Shown piece after piece: positions 37,350 through 50,000 of a stretch of 64,000 nt of DNA; position 1 is the stretch's first letter; every line of letters begins with the position of its first letter. The position numbers were made by a program, and so were the translations under genes. The notes below the pieces were generated by a model. That model saw only the letters and a program-made list of their open reading frames with translations, ran no database searches and was not told where the DNA came from. Source of the DNA: Brachycybe producta (lineage: Eukaryota; Arthropoda; Diplopoda; Playtdesmida; Andrognathidae). The stretch covers positions 696,441 to 760,440 of the forward strand of contig JAUPFP010000074.1 of NCBI GenBank assembly GCA_036925085.1, given 5' to 3'.

Positions 37350-39300
37350 TTCGACTTCTTCGACTTCTTCGACTTCTTCGACTTCTTCGACTTCTTCGAC
37401 TTCTTCGACTTCTTCGACTTCTTCGACTTCTTCGACTTCTTCGACTTCTTCGACTTCTTCGACTTCTTCGACTTCTTCGACTTCGACTTCGACTTCTTCG
37501 ACTTCGACTTCGAACTCTTCGACTTCGACTTCGAACTCTTCGACTTCTTCGACTTCGAACTCTTCGACTTCTTCGACTTCGACTTCTTCGACTACTTCGA
37601 CTTCGACTTCGACTTCTTCGACTTCGACTTCTTCGACTTCGACTTCTTCGACTTCGACTTCTTCGACTTCGACTTGTTCGACTATTTCGACTTCGACTTC
37701 TTCGACTTCGACTTCGACTTCTTCAACTTCGACTTCGACTTCGACTTCTTCGACTTCGACTTCGACTTCTTCGACTTCGACTTCTTCGACTTCGACTTCT
37801 TCGACTTCGACTTCGACTTCTTCGACTTCGACTTCTTCGACTTCGACTTCTTCGACTTCGACTTCTTCGACTTCGACTTCTTCGACTTCGACTTCTTCGA
37901 CTTCTTCGACTTCTTCGACTTCTTCGACTTCTTCGACTTTGACTTCGACTTCTTCGACTTCGACTTCGAACTCTTCGACTTCGACTTCGAACTCTTCGAC
38001 TTCTTCGACTTCGAACTCTTCGACTTCTTCGACTTCGACTTCTTCGACTACTTCGACTTCGACTTCGACTTCTTCGACTTCGACTTCTTCGACTTCGACT
38101 TCTTCGACTTCGACTTGTTCGACTATTTCGACTTCGACTTCTTCGACTTCGACTTCGACTTCTTCAACTTCGACTTCGACTTCGACTTCTTCGACTTCGA
38201 CTTCGACTTCTTCGACTTCGACTTCTTCGACTTCGACTTCGACTTCTTCGACTTCGACTTCTTCGACTTCGACTTCTTCGACTTCGACTTCTTCGACTTC
38301 GACTTCTTCGACTTCGACTTCGACTTCTTCGACTTCGACTTCTTCGACTTCGACTTCTTCGACTTCGACTTCTTCGACTTCGACTTCTTCGACTTCTTCG
38401 ACTTCGACTTCTTCGACTTCGACTTCTTCGACTTCGACTTCGACTTCGACTTCTTCGACTTCGACTTCTTCGACTTCGACTTCTTCGACTTCGACTTCTT
38501 CGACTTCGACTTCTTCGACTTCGACTTCTTCGACTTCGACTTCTTCGACTTCGACTTCTTCGACTTCGACTTCTTCGACTTCGACTTCTTCGACTTCGAC
38601 TTCTTCGACTTCGACTTCTTCGACTTCGACTTCGACTTCTTCGACTTCGACTTCTTCGACTTCGACTTCTTCGACTTCGACTTCTTCGACTTCGACTTCT
38701 TCGACTTCGACTTCTTCGACTTCGACTTCTTCGACTTCGACTTCTTCGACTTCGACTTCTTCGACTTCGACTTCTTCGACTTCTTCGACTTCGACTTCTT
38801 CGACTTCTTCGACTTCGACTTCGACTTCGACTTCGACTTCGACTTCTTCGACTTCGACTTCTTCGACTTCGACTTCTTCGACTTCGACTTCTTCGACTTC
38901 GAGTTCGACTTCGACTTCTTCGACTTCGACTTCTTCGACTTCGACTTCTTCGACTTCGACTTCTTCGACTACGACTTCGACTTCTTCGACTACGACTTCG
39001 ACTTCTTCGACTTCGACTTCTTCGACTTCTTCGACTTCGACTTCTTCGACTTCGACTTCTTCGACTTCGACTTCTTCGACTTCGACTTCTTCGACTTCGA
39101 CTTCTTCGACTTCGACTTCTTCGACTTCGACTTCTTCGACTACGACTTCGACTTCTTCGACTACGACTTCGACTTCTTCGACTTCTTCGACTTCGACTTC
39201 TTCGACTTCGACTTCTTCGACTTCGACTTCTTCGACTTCGACTTCGACTTCTTCGACTACGACTTCTTCGACTACGACTTCTTCGACTTCTTCGATTTCG
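37350..39300. repeat. 2.15-kb repeat with internal 441-bp duplication
   Basis: A rare GACTTGTTCGACTATTTC string occurs near 37,675 and again near 38,116, a 441-bp step, and once more near 39,805. Each is followed about 45 bp later by a TTCAAC word. The first two are separated by an L run, a TTTGAC near 37,938 and GAACTC words. The body then runs as S/L words, with one GAGTTC near 38,900, to the boundary module at 39,294. Copy 2 has the string near 57,339 and 57,780. Confidence 0.82.
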
Positions 39301-39839
39301 AATTCTTCGACTTCTTCGACTTCGAATTCTTCGACTTCTTCGACTTCGAATTCTTCGACTTCTTCGACTTCTTCGACTACGATTTCGACTTCTTCGACTA
39401 CTTAGACTTCTTCGACTACTTAGACTTCTTCGACTTCGAACTCTTCGACTTCGAATTCTTCGACTTCGAACTCTTCGACTTCGAACTCTTCGACTTCTTC
39501 GACTTCTTCGACTTCTTCGACTTCTTCGACTTCTTCGACTTCTTCGACTTCTTCGACTTCTTCGACTTCTTCGACTTCTTCGACTTCTTCGACTTCTTCG
39601 ACTTCTTCGACTTCGACTTCGACTTCTTCGACTTCGACTTCGAACTCTTCGACTTCGACTTCGAACTCTTCGACTTCTTCGACTTCGAATTCTTCGACTT
39701 CTTCGACTTCGACTTCTTCGACTACTTCGACTTCGACTTCGACTTCTTCGACTTCGACTTCTTCGACTTCGACTTCTTCGACTTCGACTTCTTCGACTTC
39801 GACTTGTTCGACTATTTCGACTTCGACTTCTTCGACTTC

Positions 39840-41920
39840 GACTTCGACTTCTTCAACTTCGACTTCGACTTCGACTTCTTCGACTTCGACTTCGACTTCT
39901 TCGACTTCGACTTCTTCGACTTCGACTTCTTCGACTTCGACTTCGACTTCTTCGACTTCGACTTCTTCGACTTCGACTTCTTCGACTTCGACTTCTTCGA
40001 CTTCGACTTCTTCGACTTCGACTTCTTCGACTTCGACTTCTTCGACTTCGACTTCTTCGACTTCTTCGACTTCGACTTCGACTTCGACTTCTTCGACTTC
40101 GACTTCTTCGACTTCGACTTCTTCGACTTCTTCGACTTCGACTTCTTCGACTTCGACCTCTTCGACTTCGACTTCTGCGTCTTCGACTTCTTCGACTTCG
40201 ACTTCTTCGACTTCGACTTCTTCGACTTCGACTTCTTCGACTTCGACTTCTTCGACTTCGACTTCTTCGACTTCGACTTCGACTTCTTCGACTTCGACTT
40301 CTTCGACTTCTTCGACTTCTTCGACTTCGACTTCGACTTTGACTTCTTCGACTACTTCGACTTCGACTTCTTCGACTACTTCGACTTCGACTTCTTCGAC
40401 TTCGACTTCGACTTCTTCGACTTCGACTTCGACTTCTTCGACTTCGACTTCTTCGACTTCGACTTCGACTTCTTCGACTTCGACTTCGACTTCGACTTCT
40501 TCCACTTCGACTTCGACTTCGACTTCTTCGACTACTTCGACTTCGACTTCTTCGACTTCGACTTCGACTTCTTCGACTTCGACTTCTTCGACTTCGACTT
40601 CGACTTCTTCGACTTCGACTTCGACTTCTTCGACTTCGACTTCGACTTCTTCGACTTCGACTTCGACTTCTTCGACTTCGACTTCGACTTCTTCGACTTC
40701 GACTTCTTCGACTTCTTCGACTTCTTCGACTTCTTCGACTTCTTCGACTTCTTCGACTTCTTCGACTTCTTCGACTTCTTCGACTTCTTCGACTTCTTCG
40801 ACTTCTTCAACTTCTTCGACTTCTTCGACTTCTTCGACTTCTTCGACTTCTTCGACCTTCTTCGACTTCTTCGACTTCTTCGACTTCTTCGACTTCTTCG
40901 ACTTCGACTTCGACTTCGACTTCGACTTCGACTTCGACTTCGACTTCGACTTCTTCGACTTCGACTTATTCGACTTCGACTTCGACTTCGACTTATTCGA
41001 CTTCGACTTCGACTTCGACTTCTTCGACTTCGACTTCTTCTTCTTCGACTTCTTCGACTTCGAATTCTTCGACTTCTTCGACTACGACTTCGACTTCTTC
41101 GACTACTTAGACTTCTTCGACTACTTCGACTTCTTCGACTTCGAATTCTTCGACTTCTTCGACTACTTCGAATTCTTCGACTTCTTCGACTACTTCGACT
41201 TCTTCGACTTCTTCGACTTCTTCGACTTCTTCGACTTCTTCGACTTCTTCGACTTCTTCGACTTCTTCGACTTCTTCGACTTCGACTTCTTCGACTTCGA
41301 CTTCTTCGACTTCTTCGACTTCGACTTCGAATTCTTCGACTTCGACTTCGAATTCTTCGACTTCTTCAACTTCGAACTCTTCGACTTCTTCGACTTCGAC
41401 TTCTTCGACTACTTCGACTTCTTCGACTTCGACTTCGACTTCGACTTCTTCGACTTCGACTTCGACTTCGACTTCTTCGACTTCGACTTCGACTTCTTCG
41501 ACTTCGACTTCTTCGACTTCGACTTCTTCGACTTTGACTTCGACTTCTTCGACTTTGACTTCTTCGACTTCGACTTCGACTTCTTCGACTTCGACTTCTT
41601 CGACTTCGACTTCTTCGACTTCGAATTATTCGACTTCTTCGACTTCGACTTCTTCGACTTCGACTTCTTCGACTTCGAATTATTCGACTTCTTCGACTAC
41701 TTCGACTACTTCGACTTCTTCGACTACTTCGACTTCTTCGACTACTTCGACTTCGACTACTTCGACTTCTTCGACTTCGACTTCGACTTCTTCGACTTCG
41801 ACTTCGACTTCTTCGACTACTTCGACTTCGACTACTTCGACTTCGACTTTGACTTCTTCGACTTCTTCGACTTCGACTACTTCGACTTCGACTTTGACTT
41901 CTTCGACTTCTTCGACTTCG
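39840..41920. repeat. Module M, copy 3
   Basis: Markers: TTCAAC 39,854, CTCTTCGAC near 40,158, TGCGTC 40,176, TTTGAC near 40,339, TTCCAC near 40,502, an L run with TTCAAC near 40,808 and one GACCTTC at 40,856, TTATTCGAC near 40.97 and 40.99 kb, a triple-TTC word near 41,039, TACTTAGAC near 41.10 kb, then TTTGAC and GAATTATTCGAC words at 41.53-41.69 kb. It is shorter than copies 1 and 2, mainly through fewer TTTGAC and L words. It lacks the ACATCG words of copy 2. Confidence 0.87.
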
Positions 41921-44290
41921 ACTTCTTCGACTTCGACTTCTTCGACTTCGACTTCTTCGACTTCGACTTCTTCGACTTCGACTTCTTCGACTTCGACTTC
42001 GACTTCTTCGACTTCGACTTCTTCGACTTCGACTTCTTCGACTTCGACTTCTTCGACTTCGACTTCTTCGACTTCGACTTCTTCGACTTCGACTTCGACT
42101 TCGACTTCGACTTCTTCGACTTCGACTTCTTCGACTTCGACTTCTTCGACTTCGACTTCTTCGACTTCGACTTCTTCGACTTCGACTTCTTCGACTTCGA
42201 CTTCTTCGACTTCGACTTCTTCGACTTCGACTTCGACTTCTTCGACTTCGACTTCTTCGACTTCGACTTCTTCGACTTCGACTTCTTCGACTTCGACTTC
42301 TTCGACTTCGACTTCTTCGACTTCTTCGACTTCGACTTCTTCGACTTCTTCGACTTCGACTTCGACTTCTTCGACTTCGACTTCTTCGACTTCGACTTCT
42401 TCGACTTCGACTTCTTCGACTTCGACTTCTTCGACTTCGACTTCGACTTCTTCGACTTCGACTTCTTCGACTTCGACTTCTTCGACTTCGACTTCTTCGA
42501 CTTCTTCGACTTTGACTTCTTCGACTTCGACTTCTTCGACTTCGACTTCTTCGACTTCGACTTCTTCGACTTCGACTTCTTCGACTTCGACTTCTTCGAC
42601 TTCGACTTCTTCGACTTCGACTTCTTCGACTTCGACTTCTTCGACTTCGACTTCTTCGACTTCGACTTCTTCGACTTCGACTTCTTCGACTTCGACTTCT
42701 TCGACTTCGACTTCTTCGACTTCGACTTCTTCGACTTCGACTTCTTCGACTTCGACTTCTTCGACTTCGACTTCTTCGACTTCTTCGACTTCGACTTCGA
42801 CTTCTTCGACTTCGACTTCTTCGACTTCGACTTCGACTTCTTCGACTTCGACTTCTTCGACTACTTCGACTTCGACTTCTTCGACTTCGACTTCGACTTC
42901 TTCGACTTCGACTTCTTCGACTTCGACTTCGACTTATTCGACTTCGACTTCGACTTCGACTTCGACGTCTTCGACTTCGACTTCTTCGTCTTCGACTTCG
43001 ACTTCTTCGTCTTCGACTTCGACTTCGACTTCGACTTCTTCGACTTCGACTTCGACTTCTTCGACTTCGACTTCTTCGACTTCGACTTCGACTTCTTCGA
43101 CTTCGACTTCGACTTCTTCGACTTCGACTTCTTCGACTTCGACTTCGACTTCTTCGACTTCGACTTCTTCGACTTCGAATTCTTCGACTTCTTCGACTTC
43201 GAATTCTTCGACTTCTTCGACTTCGACTTCTTCGACTTCGAATTCTTCGACTTCTTCGACTTCGACTTCTTCGACTACTTCGACTTCGGCTTCTTCGACT
43301 TCGACTTCGACTTCGACTTCTTCGACTTCGACTTCTTCGACTTCGACTTCTTCGACTTCTTCGACTTCTTCGACTTCGACTTCTTCGACTTCGACTTCGA
43401 CTTCTTCGACTTCGACTTCTTCGACTTCGAATTTTTCGACTACTTCGACTACTTCGACTTCTTCGACTTCTTCGACTTCTTCGACTACTTCGACTTCTTC
43501 GACTTCGACTTCGACTTCTTCGACTTCGACTTCGACTTCTTCGACTACTTCGACTTCGACTACTTCGACTTCGACTTCGACTTCTTCGACTTCTTCGACT
43601 TCGACTTCTTCGACTTCGACTTCTTCGACTTCGACTTCTTCGACTTCTTCGACTTCCACTTCTTCGACTTCGACTTCTTCGACTTCGACTTCGACTTCGA
43701 CTTCTTCGACTTCGAATTCTCTTCGACTTCGACTTCTTCGACTTCGACTTCTTCGACTTCGACTTCTTCGACTTCGACTTCTTCGACTTCGACTTCTTCG
43801 ACTTCGACTTCTTCGACTTCGACTTCTTCGACTTCGACTTCTTCGATTTCGACTTCTTCGACTTCGACTTCGACTTCGACTTCTTCGACTTCGACTTCGA
43901 CTTCTTCGACTTCGACTTCTTCGACTTCGACTTCGACTTCGACTTCTTCGACTTCGACTTCGAATTCTTCGACTTCGACTTCGAATTCTTCGACTTCTTC
44001 GACTTCTTCGACTACGACTTCGACTTCTTCGACTACTTAGACTTCTTCGACTACTTCGACTTCTTCGACTACTTCGACTTCTTCGACTTCGAATTCTTCG
44101 ATTTCTTCGACTTCTTCGACTTCGAATTCTTCGACTTCTTCGACTTCGAATTCTTCGACTTCTTCGACTTCTTCGACTACGACTTCGACTTCTTCGACTA
44201 CTTAGACTTCTTCGACTACTTCGACTTCTTCGACTTCGAATTCTTCGACTTCTTCGACTACTTCAACTTCGACTTCTTCGACTTCGACTT
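41920..44290. repeat. S/L body with TTATTCGAC-GACGTC block
   Basis: Plain S/L runs at 41.92-42.93 kb lead into a short variant block: TTATTCGAC near 42,932, GACGTC near 42,963, then two GTC variants near 43.00 kb. TACTTCGAC words, a GGC variant near 43,287, and TTCCAC near 43,655 follow. Near 43,720 a GAATTCTCTTCGAC step is one base short of a full word, moving the frame, and the damaged second copy shows the same CTCTTCGAC near 63,370. TACTTAGAC words are near 44.04 and 44.20 kb and TACTTCAAC near 44,260. Confidence 0.8.
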
Positions 44291-44620
44291 CGACTTCTTC
44301 GACTTCGACTTCTTCGACTTCGACTTCTTCGACTTCGACTTCTTCGACTTCGACTTCTTCGACTTCGACTTCTTCGACTTCGACTTCTTCGACTTCGACT
44401 TCTTCGACTTCGACTTCTTCGACTTCGACTTCTTCGACTTCGACTTCTTCGACTTCGACTTCTTCGACTTCGACTTCTTCGACTTCGACTTCTTCGACTT
44501 CGACTTCTTCGACTTCGACTTCTTCGACTTCGACTTCTTCGACTTCGACTTCTTCGACTTCGACTTCGACTTCTTCGACTTCGACTTCGACTTCTTCGAC
44601 TTCGACTTCTTCGACTTCGA
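44290..44620. repeat. S/L run
   Basis: About 20 plain S/L units with three added S words near 44.56-44.60 kb. No variant words were seen. The partner copy is just outside the right window edge, so whether the 19.66-kb duplication extends past 44.3 kb cannot be decided here. Confidence 0.85.
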
Positions 44621-46008
44621 CTTCTTCGACTTCTTCGACTTCTTCGACTTCTTCGACTTCTTCGACTTCTTCGACTTCTTCGACTTCTTCGACTTCTTCG
44701 ACTTCTTCGACTTCTTCGACTTCTTCGACTTCTTCGACTTCTTCGACTTCTTCGACTTCTTCGACTTCGAATTCTTCGACTTCTTCGACTTCGAATTCTT
44801 CGACTTCTTCGACTTCGAATTCTTCGACTTCTTCGACTTCTTCGACTACGACTTCGACTTCTTCGACTGCTTAGACTTCTTCGACTGCTTAGACTTCTTC
44901 TACTTCTTCGACTTCGACTTCTTCGACTTCTTCGACTTCGAATTCTTCGACTTCTTCGACTTCGACTTCTTCGACTTCTTCGACTTCGACTTCTTCGACT
45001 TCTTCGACTTCTTCGACTTCTTCGACTTCTTCGACTTCTTCGACTTCTTCGACTTCTTCGACTTCGAATTCTTCGACTTCTTCGACTTCGAATTCTTCGA
45101 CTTCTTCGACTTCTTCGACTTCGACTTCTTCGACTTCTTCGACTACGACTTCGACTTCTTCGACTGCTTAGACTTCTTCGACTGCTTAGACTTCTTCGAC
45201 TTCTTCGACTTCGAATTCTTCGACTTCTTCGACTTCGAATTCTTCGACTTCTTCGACTTCGACTTCTTCGACTTCTTCGACTTCTTCGACTTCTTCGACT
45301 TCTTCGACTTCTTCGACTTCTTCGACTTCTTCGACTTCTTCGACTTCGAATTCTTCGACTTCTTCGACTTCGAATTCTTCGACTTCTTCGACTTCGAATT
45401 CTTCGACTTCTTCGACTTCTTCGACTACGACTTCGACTTCTTCGACTGCTTAGACTTCTTCGACTGCTTAGACTTCTTCGACTTCTTCGACTTCGACTTC
45501 TTCGACTTCTTCGACTTCTTCGACTTCTTCGACTTCTTCGACTTCTTCGACTTCTTCGACTTCTTCGACTTCTTCGACTTCTTCGACTTCTTCGACTTCT
45601 TCGACTTCTTCGACTTCTTCGACTTCTTCGACTTCTTCGACTTCTTCGACTTCGACTTCCACTACTTCGACTTCGACTTCGAATTCTTCGACTTCGACTT
45701 CGAATTCTTCGACTTCGACTTCGAATTCTTCGACTTCGACTTCGAATTCTTCGACTTCTTCGACTTCGAATTCTTCGACTTCTTCGACTTCGACTTCTTC
45801 GACTTCTTCGACTTCGACTTCTTCGACTTCGACTTCGAATTCTTCGACTTCTTCGACTTCGAATTCTTCGACTTCTTCGACTACTTCGACTTCGACTTCT
45901 TCGACTTCGACTTCGACTTCTTCGACTTCGACTTCTTCGACTTCGACTTCGACTTCGACTTCTTCGACTTCGACTTCTTCGACTTCGAATTCTTCGACTT
46001 CTTCGACT
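44620..46008. repeat. Domain E, left copy of 1.85-kb tandem duplication
   Basis: Three sub-repeats of about 0.3 kb each consist of an L run, GAATTC words, TACGAC and a pair of TGCTTAGAC words at 44,868/44,886, 45,165/45,183 and 45,447/45,465. TGCTTAGAC is the TACTTAGAC word with A changed to G, and I see it only in this domain. The third sub-repeat is followed by a 0.17-kb L run, TTCCACTACTTCGAC near 45,655 and several S-GAATTC words. It recurs at 46.47-47.87 kb with an offset of 1,842 to 1,860 bp. Confidence 0.88.
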
Positions 46009-46470
46009 TCTTCGACTACGACTTCGACTTCTTCGACTACTTAGACTTCTTCGACTACTTCGACTTCTTCGACTTCGACTTCTTCGACTTCGAATTCTTC
46101 GACTTCTTCGACTACTTCGACTTCGACTTCTTCGACTTCGACTTCGACTTCTTCGACTTCGACTTCTTCGACTTCGACTTCTTCGACTTCGACTTCTTCG
46201 ACTTCGACTTCTTCGACTTCGACTTCTTCGACTTCGACTTCTTCGACTTCGACTTCTTCGACTTCGACTTCTTCGACTTCGACTTCTTCGACTTCGACTT
46301 TTTCGACTTCGACTTCGACTTCTTCGACTTCGACTTCTTCGACTTCGACTTCTTCGACTTCGACTTCTTCGACTTCGACTTCTTCGACTTCGACTTCTTC
46401 GACTTCGACTTCGACTTCTTCGACTTCGACTTCTTCGACTTCGACTTCTTCGACTTCGACTTCTTCGACT
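46009..46470. repeat. S/L spacer inside domain E
   Basis: TACGAC and one TACTTAGAC near 46.04 kb lead into two TACTTCGAC words and a long S/L run at 46.15-46.48 kb with one TTTTTCGAC-type variant near 46,300. It has no counterpart after the right copy, so it belongs only to the left turn of the duplication. Confidence 0.78.
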
Positions 46471-47870
46471 TCGACTTCTTCGACTTCTTCGACTTGTTCG
46501 ACTTCTTCGACTTCTTCGACTTCTTCGACTTCTTCGACTTCTTCGACTTCTTCGACTTCTTCGACTTCTTCGACTTCTTCGACTTCGAATTCTTCGACTT
46601 CTTCGACTTCGAATTCTTCGACTTCTTCGACTTCGAATTCTTCGACTTCTTCGACTTCGAATTCTTCGACTTCTTCGACTTCTTCGACTACGACTTCGAC
46701 TTCTTCGACTGCTTAGACTTCTTCGACTGCTTAGACTTCTTCGACTTCTTCGACTTCGACTTCTTCGACTTCTTCGACTTCGAATTCTTCGACTTCTTTG
46801 ACTTCGACTTCTTCGACTTCTTCGACTTCGACTTCTTCGACTTCTTCGACTTCTTCGACTTCTTCGACTTCTTCGACTTCTTCGACTTCTTCGACTTCTT
46901 CGACTTCGAATTCTTCGACTTCTTCGACTTCGAATTCTTCGACTTCTTCGACTTCTTCGACTTCGACTTCTTCGACTTCTTCGACTACGACTTCGACTTC
47001 TTCGACTGCTTAGACTTCTTCGACTGCTTAGACTTCTTCGACTTCTTCGACTTCGAATTCTTCGACTTCTTCGACTTCGAATTCTTCGACTTCTTCGACT
47101 TCGACTTCTTCGACTTCTTCGACTTCTTCGACTTCTTCGACTTCTTCGACTTCTTCGACTTCTTCGACTTCTTCGACTTCTTCGACTTCTTCGACTTCGA
47201 ATTCTTCGACTTCTTCGACTTCGAATTCTTCGACTTCTTCGACTTCGAATTCTTCGACTTCTTCGACTTCTTCGACTACGACTTCGAACTCTTCGACTGC
47301 TTAGACTTCTTCGACTGCTTAGACTTCTTCGACTTCTTCGACTTCGACTTCTTCGACTTCTTCGACTTCTTCGACTTCTTCGACTTCTTCGACTTCTTCG
47401 ACTTCTTCGACTTCTTCGACTTCTTCGACTTCTTCGACTTCTTCGACTTCTTCGACTTCTTCGACTTCTTCGACTTCTTCGTCTTCTTCGACTTCTTCGA
47501 CTTCGACTTCCACTACTTCGACTTCGACTTCGAATTCTTCGACTTCGACTTCGAATTCTTCGACTTCGACTTCGAATTCTTCGACTTCTTCGACTTCGAA
47601 TTCTTCGACTTCTTCGACTTCGACTTCTTCGACTTCTTCGACTTCGACTTCTTCGACTTCGACTTCGAATTCTTCGACTTCTTCGACTTCGAATTCTTCG
47701 ACTTCTTCGACTTCGACTTCTTCGACTACTTCGACTTCGACTTCTTCGACTTCGACTTCTTCGACTTCGACTTCGACTTCTTCGACTTCGACTTCTTCGA
47801 CTTCGACTTCGACTTCGACTTCTTCGACTTCGACTTCTTCGACTTCGAATTCTTCGACTTCTTCGACTTC
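46470..47870. repeat. Domain E, right copy of 1.85-kb tandem duplication
   Basis: TGCTTAGAC pairs are at 46,710/46,728, 47,007/47,025 and 47,298/47,316. The offset to the left copy is 1,842 bp for the first two and 1,851 bp for the third and for TTCCACTACTTCGAC near 47,506, a difference of one L word. A GTC variant near 47,480 and a TTGTTCGAC near 46,494 are private. The copies part company near 47,868. Confidence 0.88.
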
Positions 47871-48680
47871 GACTTCTTCGACTTCGAATTCTTCGACTTC
47901 TTCGACTACTTCGACTACTTCGACTTCTTCGACTTCTTCGACTACTTCGACTTCTTCGACTTCGACTTCGACTTCTTCGACTTCTTCGACTTCTTCGACT
48001 TCGACTTCTTCGACTTCTTCGACTTCTTCGACTTCGACTTCTTCGACTTCTTCGACTTCTGCGTCTTCGACTTCTTCGACTTCGACTTCGACTTCTTCGA
48101 CTTCGACTTCGACTTCTTCGACTTCGACTTCGACTTCTTCGACTTCGACTTCGACTTCTTCGACTTCGACTTCGACTTCTTCGACTTCGACTTCTTCGAC
48201 TTCGACTTCTTCGACTTCTTCGACTTCTTCGACTTCGACTTCTTCGACTTCTTCGACTTCTTCGACTTCTTCGACTTCTTCGACTGCTTCGACTTCTTCG
48301 ACTTCTTCGACTTCTTCGACTTCTTCGACTTCTTCGACTTCTTCGACTTCTTCGACTTCTTCGACTTCTTCGACTTCTTCGACTTCTTCGACTTCTTCGA
48401 CTTCTTCGACTTCTTCGACTTCTTCGACTTCTTCGACTTCTTCGACTTCTTCGACTTCTTCGACTTCTTCGACTTCTTCGACTTCTTCGACTTCTTCGAC
48501 TTCTTCGACTTCGACTTCGACTTCGACTTCTTCGACTTCGACTTCGACTTATTCGACTTCGACTTCGACTTATTCGACTTCGACTTATTCGACTTCGACT
48601 TATTCGACTTATTCGACTTCGACTTCGACTTCGACGTCTTCGACTTCGACTTCTTCGTCTTCGACTTCGACTTCGACTTC
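47870..48680. repeat. Transition with L run and TTATTCGAC-GACGTC block
   Basis: GAATTC and TACTTCGAC words are followed by doubled L words, TGCGTC at 48,060, an L run at 48.24-48.51 kb with one TGCTTCGAC near 48,283, five TTATTCGAC words at 48.55-48.61 kb and GACGTC near 48,633. The last part is an expanded relative of the block at 42.93-43.02 kb, which has one TTATTCGAC before GACGTC. Confidence 0.8.
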
Positions 48681-50000
48681 GACTTCTTCGACTTCTTCGA
48701 CTTCGACTTCTTCGACTTCGACTTCTTCGACTTCGACTTCTTCGACTTCGACTTCTTCGACTTCGACTTCTTCGACTTCGACTTCGACTTCTTCGACTAC
48801 TTCGACTTCTTCGACTACTTCGACTTCTTCGACTTCGACTTCGACTTCTTCGACTTCTTCGACTACTTCGACTTCGACTTCTTCGACTTCGACTTCGACT
48901 TCTTCGACTTCGACTTCTTCGACTTCGACTTCTTCGACTTCTTCGACTTCGACTTCTTCGACTTCGACTTCTTCGACTTCGACTTCTTCGACTTCGACTT
49001 CTTCGACTTCGACTTCTTCGACTTCGACTTCGACTTCTTCGACTTCGACTTCTTCGACTTCGACTTCTTCGACTTCGACTTCTTCGACTTCTTCGACTTC
49101 GACTTCGACTTCTTCGACTTCGACTTCTTCGACTTCGACTTCTTCGACTTCGACTTCTTCGACTTCGACTTCTTCGACTTCGACTTCGACTTCTTCGACT
49201 TCGACTTCTTCGACTTCGACTTCTTCGACTTCGACTTCTTCGACTTCGACTTCTTCGACTTCGACTTCTTCGACTTCGACTTCGACTTCGACTTCTTCGA
49301 CTTCGACTTCGACTTCGACTTCTTCGACTTCGACTTCTTCGACTTCGACTTCTTCGACTTCTTCGACTTCGACTTCTTCGACTTCGACTTCTTCGACTTC
49401 GACTTCTTCGACTTCGACTTCTTCGACTTCGACTTCTTCGACTTCGACTTCTTCGACTTCGACTTCGACTTCTTCGACTTCGACTTCTTCGACTTCGACT
49501 TCGACTTCTTCGACTTCGACTTCTTCGACTTCGACTTCTTCGACTTCGACTTCTTCGACTTCTTCGACTTCGACTTCGACTTCTTCGACTTCTTCGACTT
49601 CGACTTCTTCGACTTCGACTTCTTCGACTTCGACTTCTTCGACTTCGACTTCTTCGACTTCGACTTCTTCGACTTCGACTTCTTCGACTTCGACTTCGAC
49701 TTCTTCGACTTCGACTTCTTCGACTTCGACTTCGACTTCTTCGACTTCGACTTCTTCGACTTCGACTTCTTCGACTTCGACTTCTTCGACTTCTTCGACT
49801 TCTTCGACTTCGACTTCGACTTCTTCGACTTCTTCGACTTCGACTTCTTCGACTTCGACTTCTTCGACTTCGACTTCTTCGACTTCGACTTCTTCGACTT
49901 CGACTTCTTCGACTTCGACTTCTTCGACTTCGACTTCTTCGACTTCGACTTCGACTTCTTCGACTTCGACTTCTTCGACTTCGACTTCTTCGACTTCGAC
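48680..50000. repeat. S/L body with a 240-bp sub-repeat
   Basis: After three TACTTCGAC words at 48.80-48.87 kb the stretch holds only S and L words until about 50.18 kb, apart from single positions I may have missed. Doubled L words and extra S words recur in the same local order around 49,561 and 49,801, a 240-bp step, and in part again near 50,041. With no variant words, alignment rests only on the order of S and L, so this sub-repeat is less certain than the others. Confidence 0.68.

Larger units (their letters stand above)
30350..44290. repeat. Long duplication, copy 1 (partner about 50.0-64.0 kb)
   Basis: Marker words recur in 50.0-64.0 kb at a constant offset: 19,649 bp for 30,382, 30,532 and 31,009, then 19,664 bp for 32,833, 33,558, 33,823, 34,788 and 37,146. 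The change of 15 bp lies in an S/L run near 31.5/51.2 kb. At 39,294 the offset is 19,665, one base more because of an extra T near 58,774 in copy 2. The left limit lies between about 30.33 and 30.38 kb, where a TTTGAC seen here is missing from copy 2. The right limit is beyond the window edge for copy 2. Confidence 0.92.
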
